Shown here in pieces: positions 11,487 to 28,173 of a DNA stretch of 39,200 bases. Origin of the DNA: Winslowiella iniecta (GTDB lineage Bacteria > Pseudomonadota > Gammaproteobacteria > Enterobacterales > Enterobacteriaceae); contig NZ_JRXE01000039.1 of NCBI RefSeq assembly GCF_001267535.1, positions 1 to 39,200 of the forward strand. Direction: 5' to 3'. A model generated the notes under the pieces. It was not told where the DNA came from and did no database searches. It saw only the letters and a program-made list of their open reading frames with translations. Positions within the stretch are counted from its first letter, which is position 1. Every line of letters starts with the position of its first letter. Both the position numbers and the translations under genes were made by a program.

Positions 11487-12956
11487 TTACCCCTTCAGGC
11501 TGGCCCCGCCTTCAACTTCTGCCACTGAAGCTGAAGGCGGGCAACAGACCATTGCGCGCTCAACGGCTGCGCCCACTATCGCCAGCGCGCGTTCAGTTTG
11601 TGCCGTCACTGCCAGCGAGTAATTCAGCCGCAGACAGTTGCGGTATTTGCCCGAGGCGGAAAACAGCGAGCCGACGCTAATCTGGATATGCGATTCACGC
11701 AGTTCACGGTTAAGGCGCATCGCATCGAAAGCTTCGGGCAGCTCAATCCACATCATAAATCCACCCTGCGGGCGACTGACGCAAATTCCGCAGGGAAAAT
11801 AGTGGCGCACCCAGTGAGTGAAAATATCGAGATTGCGCTGATAGTGCATGCGCATCTTGCGCAGATGCGGTTGATAATGTCCCTGACGGATAAACTCAGC
11901 GACCGCCAGCTGAGTCTGGGTGGCGGTCGAGCCGGTGCCAATATATTTTAAATGCAGTACGCGGTTAAGATAGCGCCCCGGTGCCACCCAGCCAACCCGC
12001 AGGCCGGGAGCCAGCACTTTAGACACCGAGCTACATAACAGCACACGGCCATCTTCATCCATTGACTTGATGCTGAGTGGACGAGGATATTCGTAAGCCA
12101 GTTCGCCATACACATCATCCTCAATGATGGCGATATCGAAACATTGCGCCATCGACAGCAGTGCGCGTTTCCGCGCGTCGGGCATGATAAAGCCCAGCGG
12201 ATTATTACAGTTGGGTACCACAATCACCGCTTTTATTGGCCACTGCTCCAGCGCCAGCTCCAGCGCTTCAAGACTGATGCCGGTGACGGAATCGGTAGGA
12301 ATCTCAATGACTTTAATACCAAAACCACGCAGTGTCTGCATGGTGCCGTGAAAGGTCGGTGACTCCACAGCGATAATATCACCCGGCTGACAGACGGCGC
12401 GAATCGAGACCGACAGCGCCTCATGACAACCGGTGGTAATCACAATGTCATCCGGCGACAGCTGACAGCCACTGTCTATCGCCATGCGCGCTACCTGCTC
12501 ACGCAGCGCCGGAACACCATAGATATTGTCGTAGTTCAGCATGCGCGGATCTTGTTTCTGCGCCAGACGGCTGATGATTTTCCATAACGGTTTGATGGTC
12601 GGCTGGCTGGTATCTGGCGTACCGCTACCCAGCTGCAAAGTATCTTCGTCCAGTCGGGAATTAATGAGTTCCAGCACCGATTCCCACTGCGTGACCTCTA
12701 CCGGACGCTGTGCCGGTCGGGTAATCGGCGGTACGGGCGGTTTTGATTTACATGGCGTGACGAAATAACCCGAGCGCGGCTGGGGAGTGATCAGCTGTTT
12801 TTCCTCCAGCAGGTGATAAGCCTGCTGCACGGTACTGATACTGACACCATGTTCAGCACTTAACGACCGTACAGATGGCAGGCGTTCGCCTCCCTGATAC
12901 AGCCCCTGCTCAATTCGCTGTGCCAGCAGCGTTGCCAGATGTTGATAGCGCGTCAT
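11487..12956 (-). CDS. yjiR: MocR-type regulator (GntR HTH plus aminotransferase fold), YjiR-like
   Basis: This 489-aa protein has an N-terminal GntR-type winged helix (about 1-75, including GERLPSVRSLSAEHGVSIST) and a fold-type-I PLP aminotransferase domain. The PLP lysine is Lys313 in SSVSKVLAPGLRVGW; the NCNNPLG and EDDVYGEL motifs are also present. This makes it a MocR-family transcription factor. It is very similar to E. coli YjiR, including the MTRYQHLATLLA start and the CNNPLGFIMPDARKRA segment. It is divergent from a yjiS-like gene, as in E. coli, although there the pair lies in another part of the chromosome. Target and ligand are unknown. Confidence 0.88.
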   Translation of the reverse strand: MTRYQHLATLLAQRIEQGLYQGGERLPSVRSLSAEHGVSISTVQQAYHLLEEKQLITPQPRSGYFVTPCKSKPPVPPITRPAQRPVEVTQWESVLELINSRLDEDTLQLGSGTPDTSQPTIKPLWKIISRLAQKQDPRMLNYDNIYGVPALREQVARMAIDSGCQLSPDDIVITTGCHEALSVSIRAVCQPGDIIAVESPTFHGTMQTLRGFGIKVIEIPTDSVTGISLEALELALEQWPIKAVIVVPNCNNPLGFIMPDARKRALLSMAQCFDIAIIEDDVYGELAYEYPRPLSIKSMDEDGRVLLCSSVSKVLAPGLRVGWVAPGRYLNRVLHLKYIGTGSTATQTQLAVAEFIRQGHYQPHLRKMRMHYQRNLDIFTHWVRHYFPCGICVSRPQGGFMMWIELPEAFDAMRLNRELRESHIQISVGSLFSASGKYRNCLRLNYSLAVTAQTERALAIVGAAVERAMVCCPPSASVAEVEGGASLKG

Positions 12957-12980
12957 CGTATTACACTCACCTTAATCATC

Positions 12981-13041
12981 CTGGTAAAAACCAGTACAGA
13001 TCGACATAAAACCGACCATTCAGAACCACTATCTGCCATTC
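12981..13041. promoter_or_regulatory. possible YjiR operator region
   Basis: The 171-bp divergent spacer contains an inverted repeat, CTGGT (12981-12985) and ACCAG (12990-12994), and two direct CCATTC repeats (13016-13021 and 13036-13041) 20 bp apart, about two helical turns. MocR regulators often bind direct repeats with such spacing in the spacer next to their own gene. Binding is inferred from layout only. Confidence 0.35.
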
Positions 13042-13130
13042 TGTATGTTAAATAAAGGTGATTTTTGCATCTGTATTGAAATTTACTTCGACTGCAAAAT
13101 GTTTCTCAGGCACAGGATGAGGAACAGATG

Positions 13131-13322
13131 ATGGAATTTAATGAGAACCGGGCGGGGAAACCGTTTCAACAGTCCCCTTTTCGTTTGATGTTTATCCTGC
13201 CGTATCGCCTGTGGAAGGCATGGCTACTGCGTAAGCAGACACGAAAAATTTTATCGGCACTGAGTGAAGCACAGCTACGGGATATTGGCTTAAGTTGTGA
13301 AGATGTGCAGCGTTATAAATGA
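13131..13322 (+). CDS. yjiS: small DUF1127 protein, YjiS-like
   Basis: A 63-aa basic protein. The C-terminal part (RKILSALSEAQLRDIGLSCEDVQRY) is the DUF1127 motif, with the LxDIGL core. The N-terminus (MEFNENRA) matches E. coli YjiS, which supports gene identity together with the divergent yjiR neighbour. Two ATG codons are adjacent (13128 and 13131); the second is 7 nt from GAGGA (13119-13123) and matches YjiS, so it was chosen. Some DUF1127 proteins in other bacteria bind RNA or act in phosphate or polyamine responses, but no function is established for this one. A terminator follows. Confidence 0.85.
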   Translation: MEFNENRAGKPFQQSPFRLMFILPYRLWKAWLLRKQTRKILSALSEAQLRDIGLSCEDVQRYK

Positions 13323-13338
13323 TGTGTATGTTGCTATT

Positions 13339-13366
13339 GGGCGAAGGATCAGCTTCGCCCCTTTTT
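13339..13366 (+). terminator. yjiS terminator
   Basis: An 8-bp GC-rich stem (GGGCGAAG at 13339-13346, CTTCGCCC at 13353-13360) with a 6-nt loop is followed by CTTTTT (13361-13366). It lies 17 nt after the yjiS stop and faces the convergent hiuH gene. Confidence 0.85.
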
Positions 13367-13423
13367 ACTGGCTGAATGGCCACCAGCATATTATCGTTGA
13401 GCAGCAATGAAGCCACTCAGCGA

Positions 13424-13846
13424 TCAGTTACCGCGATAAGTTGAGTAACCGTACTGGCTCAGCAACAACGGAATATGGTAGTGCTGATCGGTTTTTGCCA
13501 CATGGAAAATCACCGGGATCTCCGGGAAGAAAGTCTCTTGCTTCACTTTCTGGTAGTACTCGCCGGTTTTAAATACCACTTTGTAGTCACCCTCAGCGAA
13601 AGTTTTCCCCGCCGGATAGAGCGCACTAATACGACCATTCTGGTCGGTGGTGCCCGATGCCAGCTTCACCCACTTATCCTGTTGTTTCTGTTCCAGCTCA
13701 ACGTTGACCCCGGCAGTCGGTACGCCAGTTTGCAGATTGAGCACGTGTACGCTCAGTGGATTTTTTGCCGCAGGCGCATCAGCTGCCACCGCAGCCAGTG
13801 AGGAAAGGGTGGCCGAGGCCAGTACAACAGCAGGTAATAATTTCAT
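13424..13846 (-). CDS. hiuH: 5-hydroxyisourate hydrolase, periplasmic transthyretin-like
   Basis: This 140-aa protein hydrolyses 5-hydroxyisourate, the product of urate oxidation, to OHCU in purine breakdown. It begins with a signal peptide (MKLLPAVVLASATLSSLAAVAADA), so it is periplasmic like E. coli HiuH. The transthyretin-related fold shows LSVHVLNLQTG with the active-site His, GRISAL with the active-site Arg, and HYHIPLLLSQYGYSTYRG near the end. The C-terminal signature is YRGN here, not the usual YRGS/T. The frame is open further upstream, but the ATG at 13846 has AAGGA at a proper distance and starts the signal peptide. It lies alone between yjiS and rpoC; no other urate gene is visible. 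Confidence 0.9.
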   Translation of the reverse strand: MKLLPAVVLASATLSSLAAVAADAPAAKNPLSVHVLNLQTGVPTAGVNVELEQKQQDKWVKLASGTTDQNGRISALYPAGKTFAEGDYKVVFKTGEYYQKVKQETFFPEIPVIFHVAKTDQHYHIPLLLSQYGYSTYRGN

Positions 13847-13957
13847 AAATGATGTCCTTAACATTAGGGTATCAGCTAAAAATACCCCTGTGACAGTCAG
13901 TACGCCATTAATCGTTGAAATATACGAAATTTCCCAGAACTGCCGGATTTCAGGCAT

Positions 13958-13985
13958 AAAAAAACCGCTCCGGAGAGCGGTTTTT
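13958..13985 (-). terminator. rpoC terminator (bidirectional)
   Basis: CCGCTC (13965-13970) and GAGCGG (13975-13980) form a stem with a 4-nt loop. A-rich sequence on one side (13958-13964) and TTTTT on the other (13981-13985) let it act on both strands. It lies 23 nt after the rpoC stop and is the end of the rplKAJL-rpoBC transcription unit. Confidence 0.9.
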
Positions 13986-14008
13986 ATTACGTCATAGCAG
14001 ACTAACGA

Positions 14009-17000
14009 TTAATCGTTGTCGCTACCACCGAGGCCTGCGTTCAGCAGCTCAGCCAGGCTTGCAGAAGCTTCGTCTGCAGTCACCTGAGGTGCTGCCGGAA
14101 CTTCGCCTGCCTGACGGCGACGCATACGATCCTGATGATAAGCGTAACCGGTACCGGCTGGGATCAGACGACCCACGATTACGTTCTCTTTCAGGCCGCG
14201 CAACTCGTCACGTTTACCTGCAACGGCTGCTTCGGTCAGGACACGAGTGGTCTCCTGGAACGATGCCGCAGAGATGAACGATTCGGTTGCCAGAGACGCC
14301 TTGGTGATACCCAGCAGATCGCGTGCGTAGGTAGCCGCAATCTTGCCGTTGTTTTCCAGGTCACGGTTCGCGATTTTAACGCGAGACACTTCAACCTGCT
14401 CACCGTCCAGGAAGTCTGAACTACCGGAACTTTCGATGGTTGCTTTACGCAGCATCTGACGCACGATAACTTCGATGTGCTTATCGTTAATCTTAACGCC
14501 TTGCAGACGGTAAACTTCCTGCACTTCGTTAGTGATGTAACGGGTCACAGCATGCACGCCACGCAGACGCAGAATGTCATGCGGAGACTCTGGACCATCG
14601 GATACCACGTCACCACGTTCTACGCGCTCACCTTCGAACACGTTGAGCTGACGCCATTTAGGAATCATCTCTTCGTACGGATCGCTACCATCAATCGGCG
14701 TGATCACCAGACGACGTTTACCTTTGGTCTCTTTACCGAAGGAAATGATGCCGCTGATTTCAGCCAGGATTGCCGGCTCTTTCGGACGACGTGCTTCGAA
14801 CAGATCCGCAACGCGTGGCAGACCACCGGTAATATCCTTGGTACCGCCTGATTCCTGAGGAACACGCGCCAGGGTATCACCTGAACTGATCTTGATGCCA
14901 TCTTCCAGCTGAACGATCGCTTTACCTGGCAGGAAGTACTGTGCTGGCATATCAGAACCAGGGATCAGTACATCGTTGCCGTTAGCATCAACGATTTTCA
15001 GTGCAGGACGCAGGTCTTTACCACCGGTAGTACGCTCAGCACTATCCAGAACCACCAGCGAGGACAGACCGGTTAACTCATCAGTCTGACGAGTAATCGA
15101 CTGGCCATCGATCATGTCGGTGAAACGGATGAAACCGCTCACTTCGGTGATAACTGGCATGGTATGTGGATCCCAGTTCGCGACGGTCTCGCCCGCAGCA
15201 GCCTGTTCGCCATCACCTTTCGCCATGGTGGCACCGTAAGGAACTTTATAGCTCTCTTTGGTACGACCAAATTCGTCGATCATTTTCAGTTCAACGTTAC
15301 GCGAGGTGATTACCAGCTTACCAGCGGAGTTCGTTACCGATTTCGCGTTGGTCAGCTTGATAGTACCTTTGTTCTTCACCTGGATGCTGGATTCAGCAGC
15401 CGCACGAGATGCCGCACCACCGATGTGGAACGTACGCATCGTCAGCTGTGTACCCGGCTCACCGATGGACTGTGCTGCAATAACGCCGATCGCTTCACCT
15501 TTGTTGATGATGTGACCACGCGCCAGATCGCGTCCATAACAGTGCGCACACACACCGAAGTCAGTTTCACAACTTACTACGGAGCGTACTTTCAGGCTGT
15601 CGACAGAGTTCTCTTCCAACAGATCACACTGCTGTTCGTGCAGCAGGGTGTTACGCGGCAGCAGAATGTCTGCGGTACCTGGCTTGAGAACGTCTTCCGC
15701 AGTAACACGGCCGAGTACGCGCTCACGCAGTGGTTCTTTAACATCACCACCTTCGATAACCGGCGTCATCAGGATACCTTCGTGGGTACCACAGTCGTCT
15801 TCGGTTACTACCAGATCCTGCGCTACGTCAACCAGACGACGCGTCAGATAACCGGAGTTCGCAGTTTTCAGTGCGGTATCCGCCAGACCTTTACGCGCAC
15901 CATGCGTGGAGATGAAGTACTGGAGTACGTTCAGACCTTCACGGAAGTTCGCGGTGATTGGCGTCTCGATGATGGAACCATCTGGTTTCGCCATCAGACC
16001 ACGCATACCTGCCAGCTGACGAATCTGTGCTGCAGAACCACGCGCACCGGAGTCGGCCATCATAAAGATGCTGTTGAAGGAAACCTGACGTTCTTCAACA
16101 CCGTCACGGTTAATCACGGTTTCAGTCGACAGGTTCTCCATCATCGCTTTAGCAACACGTTCGTTAGCTGCAGCCCAGATATCGATCACTTTGTTGTAGC
16201 GTTCGCCAGCGGTGACCAGACCAGACTGGAACTGCTGCTGAATTTCAGCAACTTCCGCTTCCGCTTCGGTGATGATTTCCACTTTCTTCGCCGGAATGAC
16301 CATATCGTCGATACCTACGGATGCACCTGAACGGGCAGCGTAAGCAAAACCGGTGTACATGGTCTGGTCAGCAAAGATAACTGTCGGCTTCAGACCCAAA
16401 ATGCGGTAACAGGTGTTCAGCATTTTGGAGATCGCTTTCTTACCCAGCGCCTGGTTGACGATGGAGTAAGGCAGACCTTTCGGCACGATCATCCACAGGA
16501 TGGCGCGACCAACGGTCGTGTCGATCAGGCTGGTTTTCTCAACCCACTCGTCCTGCTCGTTTTTCTCGTGCTCAGTAATACGCACTTTAACGCGAGCATG
16601 CAGTGAAGCCAGGCCAGCACGGTAGATGCGCTCAGCTTCTTTAGGGCCGGTCAGCACCATGCCTTCGCCTTTGGCGTTAACACAGTCACGGGTCATGTAG
16701 TACAGACCCAGTACAACGTCCTGAGAAGGAACAATGATTGGCTCACCGTTCGCTGGGGACAGGATGTTGTTGGTAGACATCATCAACGCACGCGCTTCCA
16801 GCTGGGCTTCCAGCGTCAGCGGTACGTGAACAGCCATCTGGTCACCATCGAAGTCGGCGTTGTATGCCGCACAGACCAGCGGGTGCAGCTGAATCGCTTT
16901 ACCTTCGATCAGTACTGGCTCAAACGCCTGGATGCCCAGACGGTGCAGTGTTGGTGCACGGTTCAGCAACACCGGGTGTTCGCGGATCACTTCGTCCAGG

Positions 17001-18232
17001 ATATCCCAAACGACAGCTTCTTCACGCTCAACCATTTTCTTGGCGGCTTTGATGGTGGTCGCGAGGCCACGCAGTTCCAGCTTGCCGTAGATAAACGGTT
17101 TGAACAGTTCCAGTGCCATTTTCTTCGGCAGACCGCACTGATGCAGGCGCAGGTATGGACCTACGGTAATGACGGAACGACCAGAGTAGTCGACACGTTT
17201 ACCCAGCAGGTTCTGACGAAAACGACCCTGCTTACCTTTAATCATGTCAGCCAGCGATTTCAGCGGACGCTTGTTAGAGCCGGTGATCGCACGACCACGA
17301 CGACCGTTATCCAGCAGCGCATCGACCGCTTCCTGCAGCATACGTTTTTCGTTACGTACGATGATATCTGGCGCAGCCAGATCCAGCAGACGCTTCAGAC
17401 GGTTGTTACGGTTGATCACACGACGATAAAGGTCGTTCAGATCGGACGTAGCAAAACGGCCACCATCCAGTGGAACCAGCGGACGCAGATCAGGTGGCAG
17501 TACCGGCAGCACAGTCAGGATCATCCACTCTGGCTTGTTACCAGACTGAACGAACGCTTCCAGCAGCTTGATACGCTTGGTCAGCTTCTTACGCTTGGTC
17601 TCGGAGTTGGTTTCGTTCAGCTCTTCACGCAGCTGCTCGCACTCTTGCTCCAGATCCATGTTTTTCAACAGCGCCTGGATCGCTTCCGCACCCATCTTCG
17701 CGTCGAACTCATCACCAAACTCTTCCAGCGCATCCAGATACTGCTCTTCAGTCAGGATCTGACGCTTCTCAAGGTTGGTCATGCCGCCTTCGATCACCAC
17801 ATAAGATTCGAAGTACAGCACGCGTTCGATATCACGCAGTGGCATGTCCAGCAGCAAACCGATGCGCGAAGGCAGCGATTTCAGGAACCAGATGTGCGCA
17901 GTTGGCGAAGCCAGCTCAATGTGACCCATACGCTCACGGCGAACTTTGGTCTGTGTAACTTCAACGCCACACTTCTCACAGATCACACCGCGATGCTTCA
18001 GGCGCTTGTACTTACCGCACAAGCACTCATAGTCTTTTACCGGCCCGAAAATACGCGCACAGAACAGACCGTCACGTTCAGGTTTGAACGTACGATAGTT
18101 AATGGTTTCCGGCTTTTTAACTTCACCGAAAGACCAGGAACGGATCATGTCTGGCGAGGCCAGAGCAATTTTGATCGCATCAAACTCTTCTGTCTTAGTT
18201 TGCGCTTTCAGAAACTTAAGTAAGTCTTTCAC
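14009..18232 (-). CDS. rpoC: RNA polymerase subunit beta'
   Basis: The beta' subunit forms half of the RNA polymerase active-site cleft. The 1407-aa length equals E. coli RpoC. The N-terminal zinc site CX1CX12CX2C is visible ([19 protein letters not shown], about 70-88). The catalytic [12 protein letters not shown] loop holds the three Mg-binding aspartates (E. coli Asp460, 462, 464). The second zinc site is seen as CGTHEG and [11 protein letters not shown]. The rudder, bridge-helix and trigger-loop blocks ([36 protein letters not shown] in part) are intact. It lies 145 bp after rpoB in the same operon; a terminator follows. Confidence 0.99.
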   Translation of the reverse strand: MKDLLKFLKAQTKTEEFDAIKIALASPDMIRSWSFGEVKKPETINYRTFKPERDGLFCARIFGPVKDYECLCGKYKRLKHRGVICEKCGVEVTQTKVRRERMGHIELASPTAHIWFLKSLPSRIGLLLDMPLRDIERVLYFESYVVIEGGMTNLEKRQILTEEQYLDALEEFGDEFDAKMGAEAIQALLKNMDLEQECEQLREELNETNSETKRKKLTKRIKLLEAFVQSGNKPEWMILTVLPVLPPDLRPLVPLDGGRFATSDLNDLYRRVINRNNRLKRLLDLAAPDIIVRNEKRMLQEAVDALLDNGRRGRAITGSNKRPLKSLADMIKGKQGRFRQNLLGKRVDYSGRSVITVGPYLRLHQCGLPKKMALELFKPFIYGKLELRGLATTIKAAKKMVEREEAVVWDILDEVIREHPVLLNRAPTLHRLGIQAFEPVLIEGKAIQLHPLVCAAYNADFDGDQMAVHVPLTLEAQLEARALMMSTNNILSPANGEPIIVPSQDVVLGLYYMTRDCVNAKGEGMVLTGPKEAERIYRAGLASLHARVKVRITEHEKNEQDEWVEKTSLIDTTVGRAILWMIVPKGLPYSIVNQALGKKAISKMLNTCYRILGLKPTVIFADQTMYTGFAYAARSGASVGIDDMVIPAKKVEIITEAEAEVAEIQQQFQSGLVTAGERYNKVIDIWAAANERVAKAMMENLSTETVINRDGVEERQVSFNSIFMMADSGARGSAAQIRQLAGMRGLMAKPDGSIIETPITANFREGLNVLQYFISTHGARKGLADTALKTANSGYLTRRLVDVAQDLVVTEDDCGTHEGILMTPVIEGGDVKEPLRERVLGRVTAEDVLKPGTADILLPRNTLLHEQQCDLLEENSVDSLKVRSVVSCETDFGVCAHCYGRDLARGHIINKGEAIGVIAAQSIGEPGTQLTMRTFHIGGAASRAAAESSIQVKNKGTIKLTNAKSVTNSAGKLVITSRNVELKMIDEFGRTKESYKVPYGATMAKGDGEQAAAGETVANWDPHTMPVITEVSGFIRFTDMIDGQSITRQTDELTGLSSLVVLDSAERTTGGKDLRPALKIVDANGNDVLIPGSDMPAQYFLPGKAIVQLEDGIKISSGDTLARVPQESGGTKDITGGLPRVADLFEARRPKEPAILAEISGIISFGKETKGKRRLVITPIDGSDPYEEMIPKWRQLNVFEGERVERGDVVSDGPESPHDILRLRGVHAVTRYITNEVQEVYRLQGVKINDKHIEVIVRQMLRKATIESSGSSDFLDGEQVEVSRVKIANRDLENNGKIAATYARDLLGITKASLATESFISAASFQETTRVLTEAAVAGKRDELRGLKENVIVGRLIPAGTGYAYHQDRMRRRQAGEVPAAPQVTADEASASLAELLNAGLGGSDND

Positions 18233-18377
18233 GGATTAGCTCCCGTCGGAGTGAGACTTCTCAAGGCAGTCCGGTGTGACCCGGACGCCTCGTAACCAGT
18301 ACGAATTCAAGTGCTTTTCCCTTCTGTTTCAGGCTGCAGGCGCGTTAGCTGCCTGCAACCCGAAATCGATCGGGAAA

Positions 18378-22406
<4,029 letters not shown>

Positions 22407-22439
22407 AGGGTTCCTCAGCTCGCTGATCAGTGACCCACT

Positions 22440-22695
22440 CTGTCCGTCCTGGAGGACAGTTCATGCAACACTATTTTGTTTTTTCGGAAAGTGAGGGCTC
22501 ACCCCCCGACAATACATCTTTCTATCACTCTTAAATCATTTCATTGCTGTTGTGCCGACAGGGAATCTTCACAGGGAAGCAGTATATTAAGGCGTCGATA
22601 GAAAAAGATATTGAGGAACTTCAATGGATAAACAGTGTGAAACCCCATTGAGGTCCTTGAGCGCAAAAAGGCTGGTGACCAAAAAGTCACCAGCC
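22440..22695 (-). promoter_or_regulatory. rplL-rpoB attenuator and processing region
   Basis: Just after rplL, a 10-bp perfect stem (GGCTGGTGAC at 22670-22679 with GTCACCAGCC at 22686-22695) is followed on the minus strand by TTTTT (22665-22669): the partial terminator that lowers rpoBC transcription relative to the ribosomal genes. Further hairpins follow in the 328-bp spacer: TCAATGG/CCATTGA (22621-22651) and CTGTCC/GGACAG (22440-22459). In E. coli RNase III cleaves within this spacer. Which hairpin plays that role here is not clear from sequence. Confidence 0.8.
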
Positions 22696-22734
22696 ATCAG
22701 CCTGACGGATCAGGCTGCAACCATTAAGGCTGTC

Positions 22735-23109
<375 letters not shown>

Positions 23110-23168
23110 CTAAATTCAGAAAAAGTTTATACGTAAGCAAGTGAACGAGAAAAGAAAAGAGAGGCTGA

Positions 23169-23672
23169 TTAAGCAGCTTCTGCTTCTTTCTGATCGCGTA
23201 CAGCAGCCAGAGTGCGAACCAGTTTGCCGGCAGCGGCTTCTTTCATGGTTGCCATCAGGCGTGCGATTGCTTCATCGTAAGTTGGCAGAGTCGCCAGACG
23301 GTCAATATTGTCCGCGGTGATCAACTCGCCTTCAAAGGCTGCAGCTTTGACCTCAAATTTTGCATTCGCTTTCGCGAACTCTTTGAACAGACGAGCAGCA
23401 GCGCCCGGGTGTTCCATAGAATATGCAATCAGGGTCGGACCAACAAACGTGTCTTTCAGGCACTCAAACTGAGTACCTTCAACGACGCGGCGCAGCAGGG
23501 TGTTACGAACAACACGCATGTAAACGCCAGCTTCACGACCTGCTTTACGCAGTTCGGTCATTTTGTCAACGGTAACGCCACGAGAATCCGCAACTACCGC
23601 AGACAGCGCGCCTTTGGCTACTTCGCTGACTTCAGCAACAATCGCTTGTTTGTCTTGAAGATTTAATGCCAT
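23169..23672 (-). CDS. rplJ: 50S ribosomal protein L10
   Basis: L10 anchors the L7/L12 dimers to the ribosome, and the L10-L12 complex represses its own mRNA by binding the leader. The 167-aa protein starts [33 protein letters not shown] in typical form; the C-terminal helix ends in KEAEAA, two residues longer than my recollection of the E. coli protein. It starts with a CCAGGAGC ribosome-binding site. It is preceded by a long leader with an L10 autoregulation structure. Confidence 0.97.
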   Translation of the reverse strand: MALNLQDKQAIVAEVSEVAKGALSAVVADSRGVTVDKMTELRKAGREAGVYMRVVRNTLLRRVVEGTQFECLKDTFVGPTLIAYSMEHPGAAARLFKEFAKANAKFEVKAAAFEGELITADNIDRLATLPTYDEAIARLMATMKEAAAGKLVRTLAAVRDQKEAEAA

Positions 23673-23761
23673 TAGCTATAGCTCCTGGATTTTGGTCGGG
23701 GAAGGATTTCCCCGAAACTCACATCACTTACCCACGTCGCCGTAGGTAAGCGCTAGAACAC

Positions 23762-23900
23762 GGTGAGCAGAATCCAGCAAAGACTATTAAAATATTCTTC
23801 AGGTTCTGTCACCGTCTACGCAGGATGTATTAAGTCTTCAACCCGAAAGTGTCTGACTCCTGCGGTCTTGGACGGAGGCCTGGATAAGGCCAGGCTCCAA
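23762..23900 (-). promoter_or_regulatory. L10 leader (rplJ autoregulatory RNA)
   Basis: The minus-strand transcript contains GGAGCCTGGCCTTATCCAGG (about 23897-23878) followed by the CCTCCGTC, GACCGCAGGAG and CCTGCGTAGACGGTGACAGA segments that build the conserved L10 leader. These closely match the E. coli leader. The L10-L12 complex binds here and blocks rplJL translation. The rest of the 443-bp rplA-rplJ spacer holds the probable internal rplJ promoter, which I cannot place securely, and a GTTCTGTA/TACAGAAC hairpin (24047-24066) just after rplA. Confidence 0.85.
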
Positions 23901-24115
23901 CCGAACAACTAAAATTCTTAGGTTTCCTGGTCATTCACGCTGATACTGCACTGGCCGCTTTCACTCGCACCAGTTACACAGTTAACTATGCTCCTGATGA
24001 CTTGCTCAATTGCCGCCGTGTCTAAGCGCAAATGCCTTGAATCCTGGTTCTGTATAATTACAGAACAACGGGCGTAAGATTCTAGTCGAAACTTTCGCCC
24101 GCGTAAAGCAGCGAA

Positions 24116-25270
<1,155 letters not shown>

Positions 25271-25277
25271 TTATAGC

Positions 25278-25291
25278 GCTTCGCGAGAAGC
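25278..25291 (-). promoter_or_regulatory. L1-binding hairpin in the rplK leader
   Basis: GCTTC (25278-25282) and GAAGC (25287-25291) close a four-base loop about 25 nt before the rplK start. In E. coli ribosomal protein L1 represses rplKA from a site at this place that mimics its rRNA site. The assignment follows from the position and from the neighbouring ACCCAATAGAGGA sequence; binding is not shown. Confidence 0.55.
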
Positions 25292-25365
25292 TCCCCGTGA
25301 TTATTCGTTTGCACCCGGCCAAATGGCTGCGGTGCAATCTACGTTTTACCCGCTGAAACAGCGTG

Positions 25366-25405
25366 TAAAAACAAAAGGCGCGAAATTGTATGCCAATTTC
25401 GCGCC
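25366..25405 (-). terminator. secE-nusG terminator
   Basis: A 12-bp perfect stem (GGCGCGAAATTG at 25377-25388 with CAATTTCGCGCC at 25394-25405, 5-nt loop) is followed on the minus strand by TTTTGTTTTTAC (25366-25376). It lies 81 nt after nusG and before rplK, so it separates the two transcription units. Confidence 0.9.
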
Positions 25406-25486
25406 TTCCGCAACCAATAATCGCTCAATGCGTAAACTCTTTAACCAGGTGACAGTGAAGCGCCACCCGGAGATTCGCAACGATAA

Positions 25487-26032
25487 TTAGCCTTTTTCTA
25501 CCTGACCAAAGTCGAGTTCCACTGGCGTAGCACGGCCAAAGATGGAAACAGACACTTTCAGGCGGCTTTTTTCGTAATCCACTTCTTCGACCACACCGTT
25601 GAAGTCGGCAAACGGACCGTCGCTGACGCGCACCATTTCGCCTGGTTCGAACAGGGTTTTAGGACGTGGCTTATCGCCAACTTGCTGCAAGCGGTTCATG
25701 ATCGCATCGACTTCTTTATCGCTAATCGGTGCCGGGCGATCTGACGTTCCGCCGATGAAGCCCATGACACGCGGCACACTGCGCACTAAGTGCCAGCTTG
25801 CATCGTTCATGACCATCTGAACCAGAACGTAACCAGGGAAGAACTTGCGCTCGCTTTTGCGACGCTGGCCACCACGGATCTCAACCACTTCTTCGGTTGG
25901 AACCATGACATCGCCAAACAGCTCTTCCATGTTGTGTAACTTGATATGCTCACGCAGCGATTGTGCTACGCGGCCTTCAAAACCGGAAAACGCCTGAACG
26001 ACGTACCAGCGCTTTTTTGGAGCTTCAGACAT
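25487..26032 (-). CDS. nusG: transcription termination/antitermination protein NusG
   Basis: NusG binds RNA polymerase, couples it to the ribosome, and recruits Rho. The 181-aa protein has the N-terminal NGN domain ([30 protein letters not shown]) and a C-terminal KOW domain ([25 protein letters not shown]). It is almost the E. coli sequence. It starts 1 nt after the secE stop, so the two are co-translated. Confidence 0.98.
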   Translation of the reverse strand: MSEAPKKRWYVVQAFSGFEGRVAQSLREHIKLHNMEELFGDVMVPTEEVVEIRGGQRRKSERKFFPGYVLVQMVMNDASWHLVRSVPRVMGFIGGTSDRPAPISDKEVDAIMNRLQQVGDKPRPKTLFEPGEMVRVSDGPFADFNGVVEEVDYEKSRLKVSVSIFGRATPVELDFGQVEKG

Positions 26033-26033
26033 C

Positions 26034-26417
26034 TCAGAACCTCAGGCCAGTGATAAACGATACCAGACGGACCAGAATACCATCCAGCCCCCACAAAATC
26101 AGTGACATCACGGCGGTAACCGCGGCAACGATTAAGGTGGTGTGCAACGTTTCCTGACGAGTAGGCCAAATGACTTTACGGACTTCAGTTCTTGCTTCAC
26201 GAGCAAAAGCCACCGTAGCTTTACCTTTCGTCGTCAGCAGCGCGATGCCACCCGCAGCGGCAATCAGCACCACAACGGCCAGCGCACGTAACGGCAATGT
26301 AATTTCGCGATAGTAGTAGTTACCTACGATTGCCACGACAAGCAAAATGGCAACGACTAACCACTTTATCGCTTCCAGGCCGCGTCCGCTCCCTTGAGCT
26401 TCGGTATTAGCACTCAT
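26034..26417 (-). CDS. secE: preprotein translocase subunit SecE
   Basis: SecE is the essential clamp subunit of the SecYEG protein-conducting channel in the inner membrane. The 127-aa protein has three membrane segments (about 19-37, 45-64, and 93-114), with the conserved cytosolic amphipathic helix [20 protein letters not shown] between the second and third, as in the three-helix E. coli form. The frame is open a little further upstream, but the ATG at 26417 gives the known [16 protein letters not shown] start. Confidence 0.97.
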   Translation of the reverse strand: MSANTEAQGSGRGLEAIKWLVVAILLVVAIVGNYYYREITLPLRALAVVVLIAAAGGIALLTTKGKATVAFAREARTEVRKVIWPTRQETLHTTLIVAAVTAVMSLILWGLDGILVRLVSFITGLRF

Positions 26418-26544
26418 AAACCAACCTGCCACAATAAACAGAAACTATTTTGCCCCGCGCAATGCGAGGCAACCAAACCGAAGAAAGCTGTTGAAGGCGT
26501 AACTCGGCATTTAACGCCGTGCTACAGAGCCTGCCTCAGCAATG

Positions 26545-26572
26545 ATTATGACGGAAAATCACTGATGAGCCA
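26545..26572 (-). promoter_or_regulatory. possible secE-nusG promoter
   Basis: On the minus strand CATAAT (26545-26550) and TGGCTC (26567-26572) are 16 bp apart, between the tufB terminator and secE. The -35 box is poor. The place is right for the secE-nusG transcript; other candidates are possible. Confidence 0.35.
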
Positions 26573-26592
26573 GGTTCTATGTTACAGCGTGC

Positions 26593-26619
26593 AAAAAGGG
26601 CATCAAATGATGCCCTTTT
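26593..26619 (-). terminator. tufB terminator
   Basis: GGGCATC (26598-26604) and GATGCCC (26609-26615) form a stem with a 4-nt loop, flanked by A (26593-26597) and T (26616-26619) runs that extend the stem and give a U-tract on the minus strand. It lies 31 nt after the tufB stop. Confidence 0.9.
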
Positions 26620-26649
26620 CTTGTGCGTTGCGTCAAATATTATCCGCGA

Positions 26650-27870
<1,221 letters not shown>

Positions 27871-27948
27871 TCACCACATCAACCAGGCATTGCCTGAACT
27901 GTTGAATTTTTTGGTCACAGAGAAGAATCAGGGAGGGAGATTGTGAAG

Positions 27949-28024
27949 TGGTGCTGATACCCAGAGTCGAACTGGGGACCTCACCCTTACCAAGGGTGCG
28001 CTCTACCAACTGAGCCATATCAGC
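27949..28024 (-). tRNA. thrT: tRNA-Thr (GGU)
   Basis: On the minus strand a 76-nt cloverleaf: acceptor GCTGATA/TATCAGC, D-loop AGCTCAGTTGGTAGAGC in near-standard form, anticodon loop TTGGTAA with anticodon GGT, T-loop GTTCGACTC, and an encoded CCA end (27949-27951). It is the last tRNA before tufB, the place of E. coli thrT. Confidence 0.97.
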
Positions 28025-28032
28025 ACATCTTT

Positions 28033-28107
<75 letters not shown>

Positions 28108-28145
28108 AACCTGGAACTCGGCTACCTGTTCTTTCTGTAGCTTAT

Positions 28146-28173
28146 GAATAATAAGAGGAGTTTCTTATTATTC
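28146..28173 (-). other. hairpin in the glyT-tyrU spacer
   Basis: GAATAATAAG (28146-28155) and CTTATTATTC (28164-28173) form a perfect 10-bp AT-rich stem with an 8-nt loop inside the 120-nt spacer between two tRNAs of one transcript. It may be a processing signal for the precursor. No U-tract follows on the minus strand, so it is not an intrinsic terminator. Confidence 0.5.

Noticed and set aside
15164..18223. Long open frames antisense to rpoC (388 and 465 codons)
   Set aside because: They come from strong codon bias in rpoC on the other strand. The translations are low in complexity and have no domain.
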